A stretch of 10,340 bases of DNA, taken from positions 1-10,340 of the forward strand of contig JAEZCY010000197.1 of NCBI GenBank assembly GCA_023429845.1, given 5' to 3'. Below the pieces are notes generated by a model. That model was given only the letters and a program-made list of their open reading frames with translations, was not told the DNA's origin and searched no databases. Origin of the DNA: Acidobacteriota bacterium (lineage in GTDB: Bacteria > Acidobacteriota > Vicinamibacteria > Vicinamibacterales > Vicinamibacteraceae). Shown here one piece after another: positions 1-8,515 of this stretch. A program made the position numbers and the translations under genes. Every line of letters starts with the position of its first letter. Position 1 is the stretch's first letter.

Positions 1-655
1 CGCCGGAGATGGCGCGGCTGCGCTCGATGTCTTCGGGGAAGAGGATGTCGCCGTTGCCGACGACGGGAATCCTTACTGCCGCAGCCACCTCACCGATCGC
101 CGTCCAGTCGGCAGCGAACCGATAGCGCGCGCTGCGCGTCCGACCATGTACGGTGAGGGCATCCGCCCCACCTGCCTCGGCCGCGCGTGCAACATCCACC
201 GCGTTTCGCTCGTCTTCATTCCAGCCGAGCCGAATCTTGACCGTCACCGGCAGCGGTCCGGCGCCGGTCTTCATGGCGGCAACGAGGCGTTCGATGCGGC
301 GTGGCTGCCGCAACAGAGCCGAACCGAGCCCACGACGCGTGAATTCGTCGATTGGACAGCCGAGGTTGAGGTCGACGAAGTCGGCACCGCGCGACGCGAT
401 CAGCTCGGCGCCCCAGCGGAGTTCCTCCGGCGACCGTCCCGCGAGCTGGACGCCGAAGCAGCGCTCGTCCGGGGCACGCTGGATCAGCGCGAACTCGGCG
501 CGGCGTCGATGTTGCAGGCTGCGCACGACGGCCATCTCGCTCATCGTGACGGTGGCGCCGAAGGCCTGGCACAACCGGCGGTAGGGCAGGTTGCCGCCCT
601 TGGTCATCGGCGCCATCACGAGCGCAGGTCCGGAAAGCAGTGAGATGACCGACAT
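1..655 (-). CDS. dus: tRNA-dihydrouridine synthase (Dus), Dus3-like, 3' end missing
   Basis: This is the N-terminal 218 codons of an FMN-dependent enzyme that reduces uridine to dihydrouridine in tRNA; the C-terminal part lies beyond the left edge. The flavin-barrel start MAPMTKGGNLPYRR is at residues 14-27. The catalytic cysteine is C100 in NLGCPIDEF. The FMN/substrate elements TVKIRLGW (138-145), TVHGRTR (168-174) and VVGNGDI (198-204) follow in the usual order. The GNLPYRR, FGATVT, FGVQLAG and GCPID signatures resemble eukaryotic Dus3 more than the bacterial DusA/B/C pattern (APMxGVTDxPFR), as I recall those families. The ATG at 655 is chosen because the first barrel strand starts at about residue 11 and an in-frame TAA lies about 45 bases upstream; no good ribosome-binding site is visible. 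The gene diverges from the STAS operon. The Dus assignment is firm; the tRNA position modified cannot be read from the sequence. Confidence 0.93.
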   Translation of the reverse strand, partial: MSVISLLSGPALVMAPMTKGGNLPYRRLCQAFGATVTMSEMAVVRSLQHRRRAEFALIQRAPDERCFGVQLAGRSPEELRWGAELIASRGADFVDLNLGCPIDEFTRRGLGSALLRQPRRIERLVAAMKTGAGPLPVTVKIRLGWNEDERNAVDVARAAEAGGADALTVHGRTRSARYRFAADWTAIGEVAAAVRIPVVGNGDILFPEDIERSRAISG

Positions 656-665
656 CGGCGGCCGT

Positions 666-671
666 ATGATA
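666..671 (-). promoter_or_regulatory. possible -10 element for dus
   Basis: On the minus strand this reads TATCAT, a good match to TATAAT, ending 10 bases before the dus ATG. Transcription would begin only a few bases before the start codon, which fits the lack of a ribosome-binding site. I see no convincing -35 box. The position is suggestive only. Confidence 0.3.
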
Positions 672-707
672 AGCGGTGGAAGGGTGGCCGAGCTTGAGCT
701 TTACGTC

Positions 708-733
708 TACACTTACGGCCATTCGGACGAGGA
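708..733 (+). promoter_or_regulatory. possible -10 element and ribosome-binding site for the STAS operon
   Basis: TACACT at 708-713 fits a TANNNT -10 hexamer. GAGGA at 729-733 is a good Shine-Dalgarno sequence 6 bases before the ATG at 740. The ribosome-binding site is convincing; the promoter is weak because no -35 box is evident. Confidence 0.4.
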
Positions 734-739
734 ATTCTG

Positions 740-1108
740 ATGCCTCACCCGTTCAAGGTGCACCGAACCGCCGAAGGCGACGTGTCGGTGCTGCATCTCG
801 AGGGCTTCCTCGACGCCCATACTGCGCCCGTCTTCGAGCAGGCCATCCAGGCCGAGCTCGACGCCAACAGGGCGCGCCTGGTGGTCGACGGTGAGAAGCT
901 GACCTACATCTCGTCGGCCGGACTCGGCGTCTTCATGGGCTTCATCGAGCAGATCCGCGAGCTCGGCGGCGACCTCAAGATCTGCGGACTCAGCCCGAAA
1001 GTCCGGCAGATCTTCGAGATTCTCGGGTTCCAGGCCATCTACGACATGGTCGACACCGTACCCGACGCAGTCCAGCGCTTCGCATCCGTACCCACCCGCG
1101 AGGCATGA
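740..1108 (+). CDS. STAS-domain anti-sigma factor antagonist (SpoIIAA/RsbV-like)
   Basis: A 122-residue single STAS domain, the usual length for SpoIIAA/RsbV proteins. In this family the unphosphorylated protein binds the partner serine kinase/anti-sigma factor and frees its target; phosphorylation on a conserved serine abolishes binding. The phosphorylation loop is YISSAGLGVFMG (residues 56-67). By alignment to the DS(S/T)GLG motif of SpoIIAA/RsbV, S59 is the likely site, with S58 in place of the usual aspartate. The later GGDLKICGLSPKVRQIFE segment (about 84-101) matches the rest of the fold. The ATG is supported by GAGGA 6 bases upstream. Its stop overlaps the next start (ATGA), so it is translationally coupled to the kinase gene, its likely partner. 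The family call is secure; the regulated output is unknown because no sigma factor gene is nearby. Confidence 0.93.
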   Translation: MPHPFKVHRTAEGDVSVLHLEGFLDAHTAPVFEQAIQAELDANRARLVVDGEKLTYISSAGLGVFMGFIEQIRELGGDLKICGLSPKVRQIFEILGFQAIYDMVDTVPDAVQRFASVPTREA

Positions 1109-1545
1109 ACGACATGACCTCCCTCGAGCGGACGTTGACCCTGACAGTGCCCTCGGCGACCGAGCACCTGGCGCTGATCCGGGAGTTCGTCGCCAACGTC
1201 GGCTCGCAGGCAGGTCTTGCCGACGACGATGTCGCCAAGCTGGAGCTGGCCGTCGACGAGGCCTGCGCCAACGTCATCGAACATGCCCACGGCCACGACA
1301 GCAACAAGGAAGTGACCGTGCGCGCCACCTTCGATGCCGCCACGCTGCGCATCGAGGTGGTGGACGAAGGGGAGGGCTTCGACCCCACCGTCGTGCCGAC
1401 AACGCCCGTCGAGCAGATGGTCCACGACCGCCGCACCGGCGGCCTCGGCCTCCGCGTCATGAAGTCGCTGATGGACGAGGTCTCGTACGAGATCGTCCCG
1501 GGCGAACGCAACCGCCTCCGCCTCCTCAAACGCATCCAGAAGTAG
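1105..1545 (+). CDS. Anti-sigma factor serine kinase, GHKL ATPase (RsbW/SpoIIAB-like)
   Basis: A 146-residue stand-alone HATPase domain. Such proteins phosphorylate their STAS antagonist and, when free, usually bind a sigma factor. The N box is LELAVDEACANVIEHAH (about 46-62), with N56 as the expected Mg-ATP ligand. The G1 motif is VVDEGEGFDP (85-94). The G2 motif is TGGLGLRVMKSLMDEVSY (111-128). Length and motif order fit RsbW. The first ATG overlaps the STAS stop by 4 bases; a second ATG at 1114 has GAGG 10 bases upstream and could be the true start, removing three residues. The phosphatase gene begins 4 bases after its stop. Kinase activity is inferred from the family. Whether the final target is a sigma factor or another protein cannot be seen here. 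Confidence 0.92.
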   Translation: MNDMTSLERTLTLTVPSATEHLALIREFVANVGSQAGLADDDVAKLELAVDEACANVIEHAHGHDSNKEVTVRATFDAATLRIEVVDEGEGFDPTVVPTTPVEQMVHDRRTGGLGLRVMKSLMDEVSYEIVPGERNRLRLLKRIQK

Positions 1546-1549
1546 GCAC

Positions 1550-3184
1550 GTGCCTCACGTTTCCGTCAGCCGCCTCGAGTCCCTCCTGGAATCGGCGCAG
1601 CTGCTGCATGCCTCGCTCGATCTCGACAACCTCCTGAAGCACCTCCTGCGCACCGTGATGGGGCGCCTGCTCGTCACGCGTGCGGTCATCGCCATCGACA
1701 ACGGCGACGGGCTGTGCGTCGCCATGGCGCGCGGCGTGCCCGACGCGCGCGTCGGATCCCCGTTCGACGCGTCGCGCGCCAGCGAGCTCGGGCTGCCGCA
1801 GCAGTTGCCGATCGGGGTCTCGCCGAGCGTCGGCCTGCTCGCCACTGCCAAGCCTGCGCGTCCGGCGGTGGACGTCGAGGAGCGTGAGTTCCTCGCGGCA
1901 CTCCTCGGCATCGCCGCCACCGGCATCAGCAACGCGCGGGCGCACGCCGAGGCCACGCGGCTCAATCGCGATCTCGACCGGAAAATCCAGGAGTTGCGCA
2001 CGTTGATGGAGCTGGGGCGCGCCTTCTCCAGGGTGAACGACCTGGAGGAGGTGGCACGCATCCTCGGGCTGACACTGGCCGGGCAGTGGATGGTGACGCG
2101 GTATGCCATCGCCGTGTGCCGCGACGCCTTCGGCACCATGTCGCGCCAGCACGGCGTGAAGCTGCCGCCGCTTGCCAGCTACATCGACGCGCTGCACCTG
2201 TTGCCGGAAGCCGCGCTCGTCGAGGATCTTCCGGATCCCGACGTCCGCAGCCTTTTCGAGGAGCACAAGCTCTGCGCCGTCTTCTCCCTGCGCAGCGGCG
2301 AGCAGGTCTGCGGGTTCGCGGCGCTCGGACCTCGGCCGGGCGGCCAGTCGTACACGCCCGCCGACCTCGAGCTCGGCGCGGGCATGGCAGCCCAGGCCGT
2401 CGTCGCCTTCGACAACTGCTGGTACTTCCGCGAGATGCTCGACAAGAAGCAGTACGAGAAGGAACTGGCCGTCGCGGCGAGCATCCAGCAGGGCCTGTTC
2501 CCGTCGTCACTGCCAACGCTCGCCGGGTTCGACGTCGCGGCGATGAACCGGCCGGCGCAGCAGGTCGGCGGCGACTACTACGACGTGATCACGCTCACCG
2601 AAGGCGACGACGACGCGTGCCTGTTCTGCGTTGCCGACGTCTCCGGCAAGGGGCTGGCTGCGTCGCTACTCATGAGCACGATCCAGGCGACGCTGCGTGC
2701 CTTGCTCGATCGCGAGCCGTCGCTGGCCCAACTCGCCTCGCGCGCCAACGAGCTGCTGTTTGCCACGACGCCCGGGAGCAAGTACGCCACCGCGGCGCTC
2801 GTGCTCGCGTACCCGCGGACGGGCGAGTGCCGGTACGTAAGTGGCGGACACACCGAGTCGCTGCTGCTGCGCGCGGGTGGTCACCGCGACTGGCTCGGCG
2901 CCACCGGTGTTCCGCTCGGGCTGTTCCCCGGCATGTCGTGGCAGGAGGTGGCACTCGAGCTCCATCCGGGCGACGTGCTGGTGTTGTATTCCGACGGCGT
3001 GAGTGAAGCCCAGACCACCGTGTACGACGAGTTCGGCCCCGAACGGCTGGCGGCCATCGTGGAACGGGAGCGCCATCGCCCGGCGTCGGCCATCATCGAG
3101 GCGATCGTCGCGGCCATCGACACGTTCGTCGAGGGTGCGCCGCAGTTCGACGACATCACCTTGATGGTGATCAAGCGGACGTAG
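1550..3184 (+). CDS. PP2C-type serine phosphatase (SpoIIE/RsbU-like) with two GAF domains
   Basis: A 544-residue cytosolic phosphatase expected to dephosphorylate the STAS protein two genes upstream and so switch on the module. Residues about 10-135 look like a GAF sensor domain. A charged helix at about 135-152 (linker or coiled coil) leads to a second GAF-like domain at about 150-290. The PP2C/SpoIIE domain occupies about 305-543. Metal-binding motifs are visible: VGGDYYD (339-345, D342), VADVSGKGLAAS (361-372, D363), SGGH (431-434), LYSDGVSEA (479-487, D482) and FDDITLMV (533-540, D534/D535). All acidic residues needed for the Mn/Mg centre appear present. No membrane segment is seen, so the input is probably a small cytosolic ligand or protein bound by the GAF domains. 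The GTG start lies 4 bases after the kinase stop with only a weak AGG upstream; no better in-frame start is evident. Confidence 0.94.
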   Translation: MPHVSVSRLESLLESAQLLHASLDLDNLLKHLLRTVMGRLLVTRAVIAIDNGDGLCVAMARGVPDARVGSPFDASRASELGLPQQLPIGVSPSVGLLATAKPARPAVDVEEREFLAALLGIAATGISNARAHAEATRLNRDLDRKIQELRTLMELGRAFSRVNDLEEVARILGLTLAGQWMVTRYAIAVCRDAFGTMSRQHGVKLPPLASYIDALHLLPEAALVEDLPDPDVRSLFEEHKLCAVFSLRSGEQVCGFAALGPRPGGQSYTPADLELGAGMAAQAVVAFDNCWYFREMLDKKQYEKELAVAASIQQGLFPSSLPTLAGFDVAAMNRPAQQVGGDYYDVITLTEGDDDACLFCVADVSGKGLAASLLMSTIQATLRALLDREPSLAQLASRANELLFATTPGSKYATAALVLAYPRTGECRYVSGGHTESLLLRAGGHRDWLGATGVPLGLFPGMSWQEVALELHPGDVLVLYSDGVSEAQTTVYDEFGPERLAAIVERERHRPASAIIEAIVAAIDTFVEGAPQFDDITLMVIKRT

Positions 3185-3199
3185 GCAGGAACCGCAGCC

Positions 3200-3228
3200 C
3201 GCCCTTCCGAGGGCGACCTACCTTCGGA
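3200..3228 (+). terminator. Overlapping alternative hairpins after the phosphatase gene
   Basis: Two stems share bases here. Hairpin A is CGCCCT (3200-3205) with AGGGCG (3210-3215) around a UCCG loop. Hairpin B is TCCGAGGG (3206-3213) with CCTTCGGA (3221-3228), 8 pairs including one G-U, around a 7-base loop. They cannot form together. Neither has a T-run after it, so this is at best a weak or factor-assisted terminator or an attenuator. Confidence 0.3.
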
Positions 3229-3233
3229 CAGCA

Positions 3234-3271
3234 CGGCACGGTCGAGCTCCACTTCCGACGGCCTCGTGCCG
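3234..3271 (+). promoter_or_regulatory. Leader hairpin before the CxC protein gene
   Basis: CGGCACG (3234-3240) pairs perfectly with CGTGCCG (3265-3271). Inside it GTCG (3241-3244) pairs with CGAC (3256-3259), leaving a 5-base bulge and an 11-base loop. The stem ends 11 bases before the GTG start at 3283, where no ribosome-binding site is visible, so it could affect translation initiation. The pairing is seen; the function is inference. Confidence 0.3.
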
Positions 3272-3282
3272 ATTGCACTCCC

Positions 3283-3878
3283 GTGGGTCCGGCAACACGC
3301 AAGCTGCTCGTCTGCCTGGGATTGGTCGTGTGGGCCGCCCTCGCTTCTCATGGGTTCGCCTGGCTGTCGCGATACGCGGGGACCCCGGGTCCCGGCGCCG
3401 CTGCGCCGGCGCAGTGGCCAACCGATGCCTCGCTGACGCGTCCCGAGGGCCGGCACGCGCTCGTCATGATCGTGCACCCCGAGTGCGCCTGCTCGCGGGC
3501 GAGCGTGCACGAGCTCTCGCGACTTGTCGCGCGCGCGGACGGCCGGGTGGCCGTGTCCGTGCTGGTGGCCGTGCCCGACGCTCACACCGTGGAGCCGTCC
3601 AACGAGATGCAGGTGCTCGCCTCGGCGATCCCCGGCGCCGTCGTGCGGCTCGACGCGGGTGGCCGCGAGGCCCGTCGCTTCGGTGCGCGAACGTCCGGCC
3701 ACACCTTCCTCTTCGACCCGTCAGGGCGCCTCGTCTTCGACGGCGGCATCACTGTGGCCCGTGGGCATCAAGGCGACAATCCCGGCGCGCTCGCCGTATC
3801 GGCGCTGATCGCGGGCGGTCGGGCCGACCGCAGCACGGGACCCGTATTCGGATGCCTGCTCGCCGCGGCGGACGCGAC

Positions 3879-3882
<4 letters not shown>
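3283..3882 (+). CDS. Membrane-anchored thioredoxin-like CxC protein (RedB-like)
   Basis: A 199-residue protein with a hydrophobic N-terminal segment (about 8-28, no clear signal-peptidase site), so it is probably an anchored periplasmic domain. After a Pro/Ala-rich linker, a beta strand leads into HPECACSRAS (65-74), where C68 and C70 form a CxC pair at the place where thioredoxins carry CxxC. The C-terminal half contains SGHTFLFDPSGRLVFDGG and a GITVARGHQGDNPG stretch, like the last strands of a TlpA/thioredoxin fold. Near the end is VFGCLL with C191, a third cysteine that may be functional. I recall similar proteins annotated as RedB in databases, but not a proven function, so the name is not assigned. 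The GTG at 3283 is the only plausible in-frame start. Its stop overlaps the kinase ATG (ATGA), so the two are likely co-translated and may act as redox partner and sensor. Confidence 0.75.
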
Positions 3883-6132
<2,250 letters not shown>

Positions 6133-6137
<5 letters not shown>

Positions 6138-6151
6138 GCCGCGCGCTCAGG
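6133..6151. terminator. Palindrome shared by the two convergent stop codons
   Basis: CCTGAGC (6133-6139) and GCTCAGG (6145-6151) form a perfect 7-pair stem with a 5-base CGCGC loop. The stop of the hybrid kinase (TGA, 6135-6137) and that of yajQ (TGA on the minus strand, 6149-6147) occupy mirror positions within the stem. It could stop transcription from both sides, although no T-run follows in either direction, so it is not a textbook intrinsic terminator. Confidence 0.5.
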
Positions 6152-6650
6152 ACCGGTAGTTGCCGAACATCAGCTCGATGCCGAAGTCGTGACCGCGCAG
6201 CCGCTTCATCGCGTCCTGCAGGTCGTCCTTCGACGATGAGCTGACGCGGACCTGCTCGGCCTGGATCGTGGTCTGCACCTTCTTCAGTCCCTGGTCCTTC
6301 AGGAACTTCACGATGGCCTTGGCCGTGTCGGTCGGGATGCCCTGCTGGAGCGAGACGACGCGGCGGACGGCGCTGCCGGCGGCGGCCTGCTTGTCGCCCA
6401 GCTTCATGTTCTTGATGGGCACGCCGCGCTTGAACATCTTGCTCTGGAGCACCTCCCACACCGCAGTCAGCTTGTAGTCGTCGTCGGCGAGCAGCGAGAT
6501 GGTGTTCTCCGCGCGGTTGAAGTCGATCTCGATGTTGGCGTCCTTGAAGTCGTAGCGCTGACCGATCTCCTTCTGTGCCTGGTTCACGGCGTTGTCCACT
6601 TCCTGCAGGTCCACGGTGGACGTGATGTCGAAGCTGGCAGTCGCGGCCAT
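6147..6650 (-). CDS. yajQ: YajQ family nucleotide-binding protein
   Basis: A 167-residue protein matching the YajQ (UPF0234) family over its full length; the family is usually about 160-165 residues. Its signatures include FDITSTVDLQEVDNAVNQ near the start, RYDFK, the middle KNMKLGDKQAAAG segment, and the C-terminal SSSKDDLQ and FGIELMFGNYR. Members bind nucleotides, and a Xanthomonas homologue was reported as a cyclic di-GMP effector. The role in this organism is unknown, but a nucleotide-signalling role would suit a region rich in signal transduction genes. It is convergent with the hybrid kinase, with nine bases between coding ends, and divergent from the CoA-transferase. The ATG at 6650 is preceded by TACCAT 6 bases upstream, with no ribosome-binding site. 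The family call is very secure. Confidence 0.96.
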   Translation of the reverse strand: MAATASFDITSTVDLQEVDNAVNQAQKEIGQRYDFKDANIEIDFNRAENTISLLADDDYKLTAVWEVLQSKMFKRGVPIKNMKLGDKQAAAGSAVRRVVSLQQGIPTDTAKAIVKFLKDQGLKKVQTTIQAEQVRVSSSSKDDLQDAMKRLRGHDFGIELMFGNYRS

Positions 6651-6656
6651 GGCCGC

Positions 6657-6662
6657 ATGGTA
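6657..6662 (-). promoter_or_regulatory. Possible -10 element of a leaderless yajQ mRNA
   Basis: On the minus strand TACCAT fits TANNNT and ends exactly 6 bases before the yajQ ATG. Transcription would start at or next to the start codon, and no Shine-Dalgarno sequence is present. No clear -35 box is visible. Confidence 0.4.
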
Positions 6663-6687
6663 TCGAAGAACGCCGGGCGCGAACCTC

Positions 6688-6693
6688 TAGAAT
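6688..6693 (+). promoter_or_regulatory. Possible -10 element of a leaderless CoA-transferase mRNA
   Basis: TAGAAT differs from TATAAT at one position and ends 7 bases before the GTG at 6701. This is the usual spacing from a -10 box to +1, so the mRNA would begin on the start codon. The ATG at 6692 lies inside this hexamer, which argues against it as the start. No clear -35 box is visible. Confidence 0.45.
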
Positions 6694-6700
6694 GTGCTGC

Positions 6701-7900
6701 GTGTCCTCCGCTCCGCTCTCGGGCCTGCGCGTGCTCGAACTCGGTCAACTCATCGCCGGTCCCTTCTCGACGATGCTGCTGGCCTATTTCGGGGCCGACG
6801 TCATCAAGGTGGAGCCGCCCGAGGGTGGCGACCCGCTGCGCACGTGGCGGCACGTGCACGACGGCACTGCGCTGTGGTGGTACGCGATGGCGCGCAACAA
6901 GCGATGCATCACGGCCGACCTGCGCGAGGAGGACGGTCGTGCCCTGGTGCGCCGGCTCGTCGAGCATTGCGACGTGGTCGTCGAGAACTTCCGACCGGGA
7001 CGGCTCGAGGCATGGGGCCTCGGCTACGACGCCCTCAAGGCCATCAACCCGCGTCTCATCATGGTGCGCATCTCCGGCTACGGGCAGACGGGGCCGTATG
7101 CGCGTCGCCCGGGGTTTGCCGCCGTTGCCGAGGGCGTCGGCGGGCTGCGTTACGTGAACGGGTTTCCAGACCGTCCACCGGCGCGGGCGAACCTGAGCCT
7201 GGGCGACACGATAGGCGGGCTGCACGCCGTGATGGGGTTGCTGCTCGCGCTCCACCATCGCGACGGCAAGGGCACCGGGGAAGGGCAGGTCGTGGACGTG
7301 GCCCTGTACGAGTCCATCTTCAACCTGATGGAGTCCACCCTGCCCGAGTACGCGACGGCCGGCGTGGTTCGCGAGCGTCACGGGTCCACCGTGAGCGGCA
7401 TCGTCCCCACCAACGTGTATCCGTGCGCCGACGGCAGGTACATCATCATCGGCGGCAATGCCGACAGCATCTTCCGACGGCTGATGCGAGCGGTGGGGCG
7501 TGCCGATCTCGCCGAGGACCCGCGGCTGGCCACGAACGAGGGCCGCGTGCCGCATGCGTCGCTGATCGACGAGGCGATCGCCGCCTGGACGCAGACGCAA
7601 CCCTACGACACGGCGTTCGAGGTGCTCGATGCCGCGGACGTGCCGTGCGGTCCGATCTACTCGGTGGCCGATCAGATGCGCGACCCGCACTTCGCGGCAC
7701 GGGGCCTCATCGAGCACGTGCAGACGGAACGGGGCGAGGAGGTGGCCATACCGGCCATCGCGCCGCAACTGTCGGCGACGCCCGGCCGCACGACCTGGGC
7801 GGGGCCGCCGCTCGGCGCGCACAACCGCGAGGTGTACGGCGAACTTCTCGGACTCGCCGACGATCGGATCGACGAGCTCCGCGCCAGGCGGATCATCTGA
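6701..7900 (+). CDS. CaiB/BaiF-type (class III) CoA-transferase
   Basis: A 399-residue cytosolic enzyme of the formyl-CoA:oxalate CoA-transferase/carnitine CoA-transferase/racemase family, which moves CoA between carboxylic acids through an aspartyl-CoA thioester. The start GLRVLELGQLIAGP and FGADVIKVEPPEGGDPLR are classic for the family. VVVENFRPGRLEAWGLGY, the RISGYGQTGP loop and the catalytic aspartate in LSLGDTIGG follow. With the GTG start that residue is D169, the same number as in formyl-CoA transferase. The substrate cannot be told from sequence and no metabolic neighbours give a hint. An ATG at 6692 would add three residues (MCC), but it lies inside a good -10 hexamer, so GTG is preferred. 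The gene diverges from yajQ. A possible separate promoter downstream suggests the SET gene is not wholly dependent on it. Confidence 0.93.
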   Translation: MSSAPLSGLRVLELGQLIAGPFSTMLLAYFGADVIKVEPPEGGDPLRTWRHVHDGTALWWYAMARNKRCITADLREEDGRALVRRLVEHCDVVVENFRPGRLEAWGLGYDALKAINPRLIMVRISGYGQTGPYARRPGFAAVAEGVGGLRYVNGFPDRPPARANLSLGDTIGGLHAVMGLLLALHHRDGKGTGEGQVVDVALYESIFNLMESTLPEYATAGVVRERHGSTVSGIVPTNVYPCADGRYIIIGGNADSIFRRLMRAVGRADLAEDPRLATNEGRVPHASLIDEAIAAWTQTQPYDTAFEVLDAADVPCGPIYSVADQMRDPHFAARGLIEHVQTERGEEVAIPAIAPQLSATPGRTTWAGPPLGAHNREVYGELLGLADDRIDELRARRII

Positions 7901-7932
7901 GCGGGGCTCGCCGCGCGTCGCAATCGACCTGC

Positions 7933-7963
7933 TAAGATGTGCGAGGTCGTACGGAGGCACTGG
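7933..7963 (+). promoter_or_regulatory. Possible -10 element and ribosome-binding site for the SET gene
   Basis: TAAGAT at 7933-7938 fits a -10 hexamer. CGGAGG at 7952-7957 is a strong Shine-Dalgarno sequence 6 bases before the TTG at 7964. Together they would give a leader of roughly 19 bases. The ribosome-binding site decides the start chosen for the next gene; the promoter itself lacks a clear -35. Confidence 0.45.
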
Positions 7964-8515
7964 TTGGCCACACGCGTCACGCGCTCGAACGGCAAGAAGA
8001 ACGGCTCGTCCCTGCACCTCGAACTCGCCCCCCTCATCATCGATGGTTCGCGCGTAAAGCTTCGCTCCCGCATGGCCGGTCGCCTGGTGCGATTGCCGGG
8101 CGAGCTGGAGACGGCGCTGCCGCAGATCGAACGTCGCCGGAGCGGGCTGCACGGCTGGGGCGTGTTCGCACTGGAACGCATCCCCAAGAACAAGCGCATC
8201 ATCTACTACGCCGGACAGCTGATTCCCTCCAAGGAGAGCCACGAGCGCGAGGCCGCCTACCTGGAGAAGGGCTGCATCTGGTGCTTCGAGTTGAGCAACC
8301 GGTGGGCGGTGGATGCGACGTATGGCGGCAACGTCTCGCGCTTCATCAATCACGCCTGCAAGCCGAACTGCTACAGCCACATCATCGACGGCATCATCTG
8401 GATCCGCGCGGCCCGCACCATCGAGCCGGGCGAGGAGTTGACGTACCACTACTACACGGGCGGCACCGCCGAGATCCCGTGTCGTTGCCGGCCAGGCTGT
8501 ACGGGGGTGATCTGA
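7964..8515 (+). CDS. SET-domain protein-lysine methyltransferase
   Basis: A small SET protein (183 residues from the TTG) expected to transfer methyl groups from S-adenosylmethionine to lysine in a protein; the target is unknown. The SET core begins at about residue 54 with RRSGLHGWGVFA (58-69). RFINHACKPN (126-135) is the NHxCxPN cofactor and active-site motif. GEELTYHYY (156-164) carries the catalytic tyrosine region but has H162 where aspartate is usual in ELTYDY. The end CRCRPGC (173-179) is a post-SET-like zinc-binding cysteine cluster working with C132. The TTG has CGGAGG 6 bases upstream. An ATG at 7937 would add nine residues but overlaps a -10-like TAAGAT; an ATG at 8072 would remove the poorly conserved N-terminal 36 residues. 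The next gene begins on the base after its stop, so the two are coupled. Confidence 0.88.
   Translation: MATRVTRSNGKKNGSSLHLELAPLIIDGSRVKLRSRMAGRLVRLPGELETALPQIERRRSGLHGWGVFALERIPKNKRIIYYAGQLIPSKESHEREAAYLEKGCIWCFELSNRWAVDATYGGNVSRFINHACKPNCYSHIIDGIIWIRAARTIEPGEELTYHYYTGGTAEIPCRCRPGCTGVI

Noticed and set aside
146..643. Plus-strand open frames of 143 and 165 codons
   Set aside because: Both are shadows of the dus gene on the other strand, which carries the catalytic GCP motif and the whole flavin barrel order.
3273..3878. An upstream in-frame extension of the hybrid kinase giving a 954-residue protein
   Set aside because: The added 202 residues are the out-of-frame reading of the CxC protein gene, which has a hydrophobic N-terminus and conserved-looking motifs in its own frame. 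The ATG at 3879 in the ATGA overlap is the natural start.
7899..7909. GAGC-GGG-GCTC hairpin at the CoA-transferase stop codon
   Set aside because: Only 4 base pairs with a 3-base loop and no T-run; expected by chance in GC-rich sequence.
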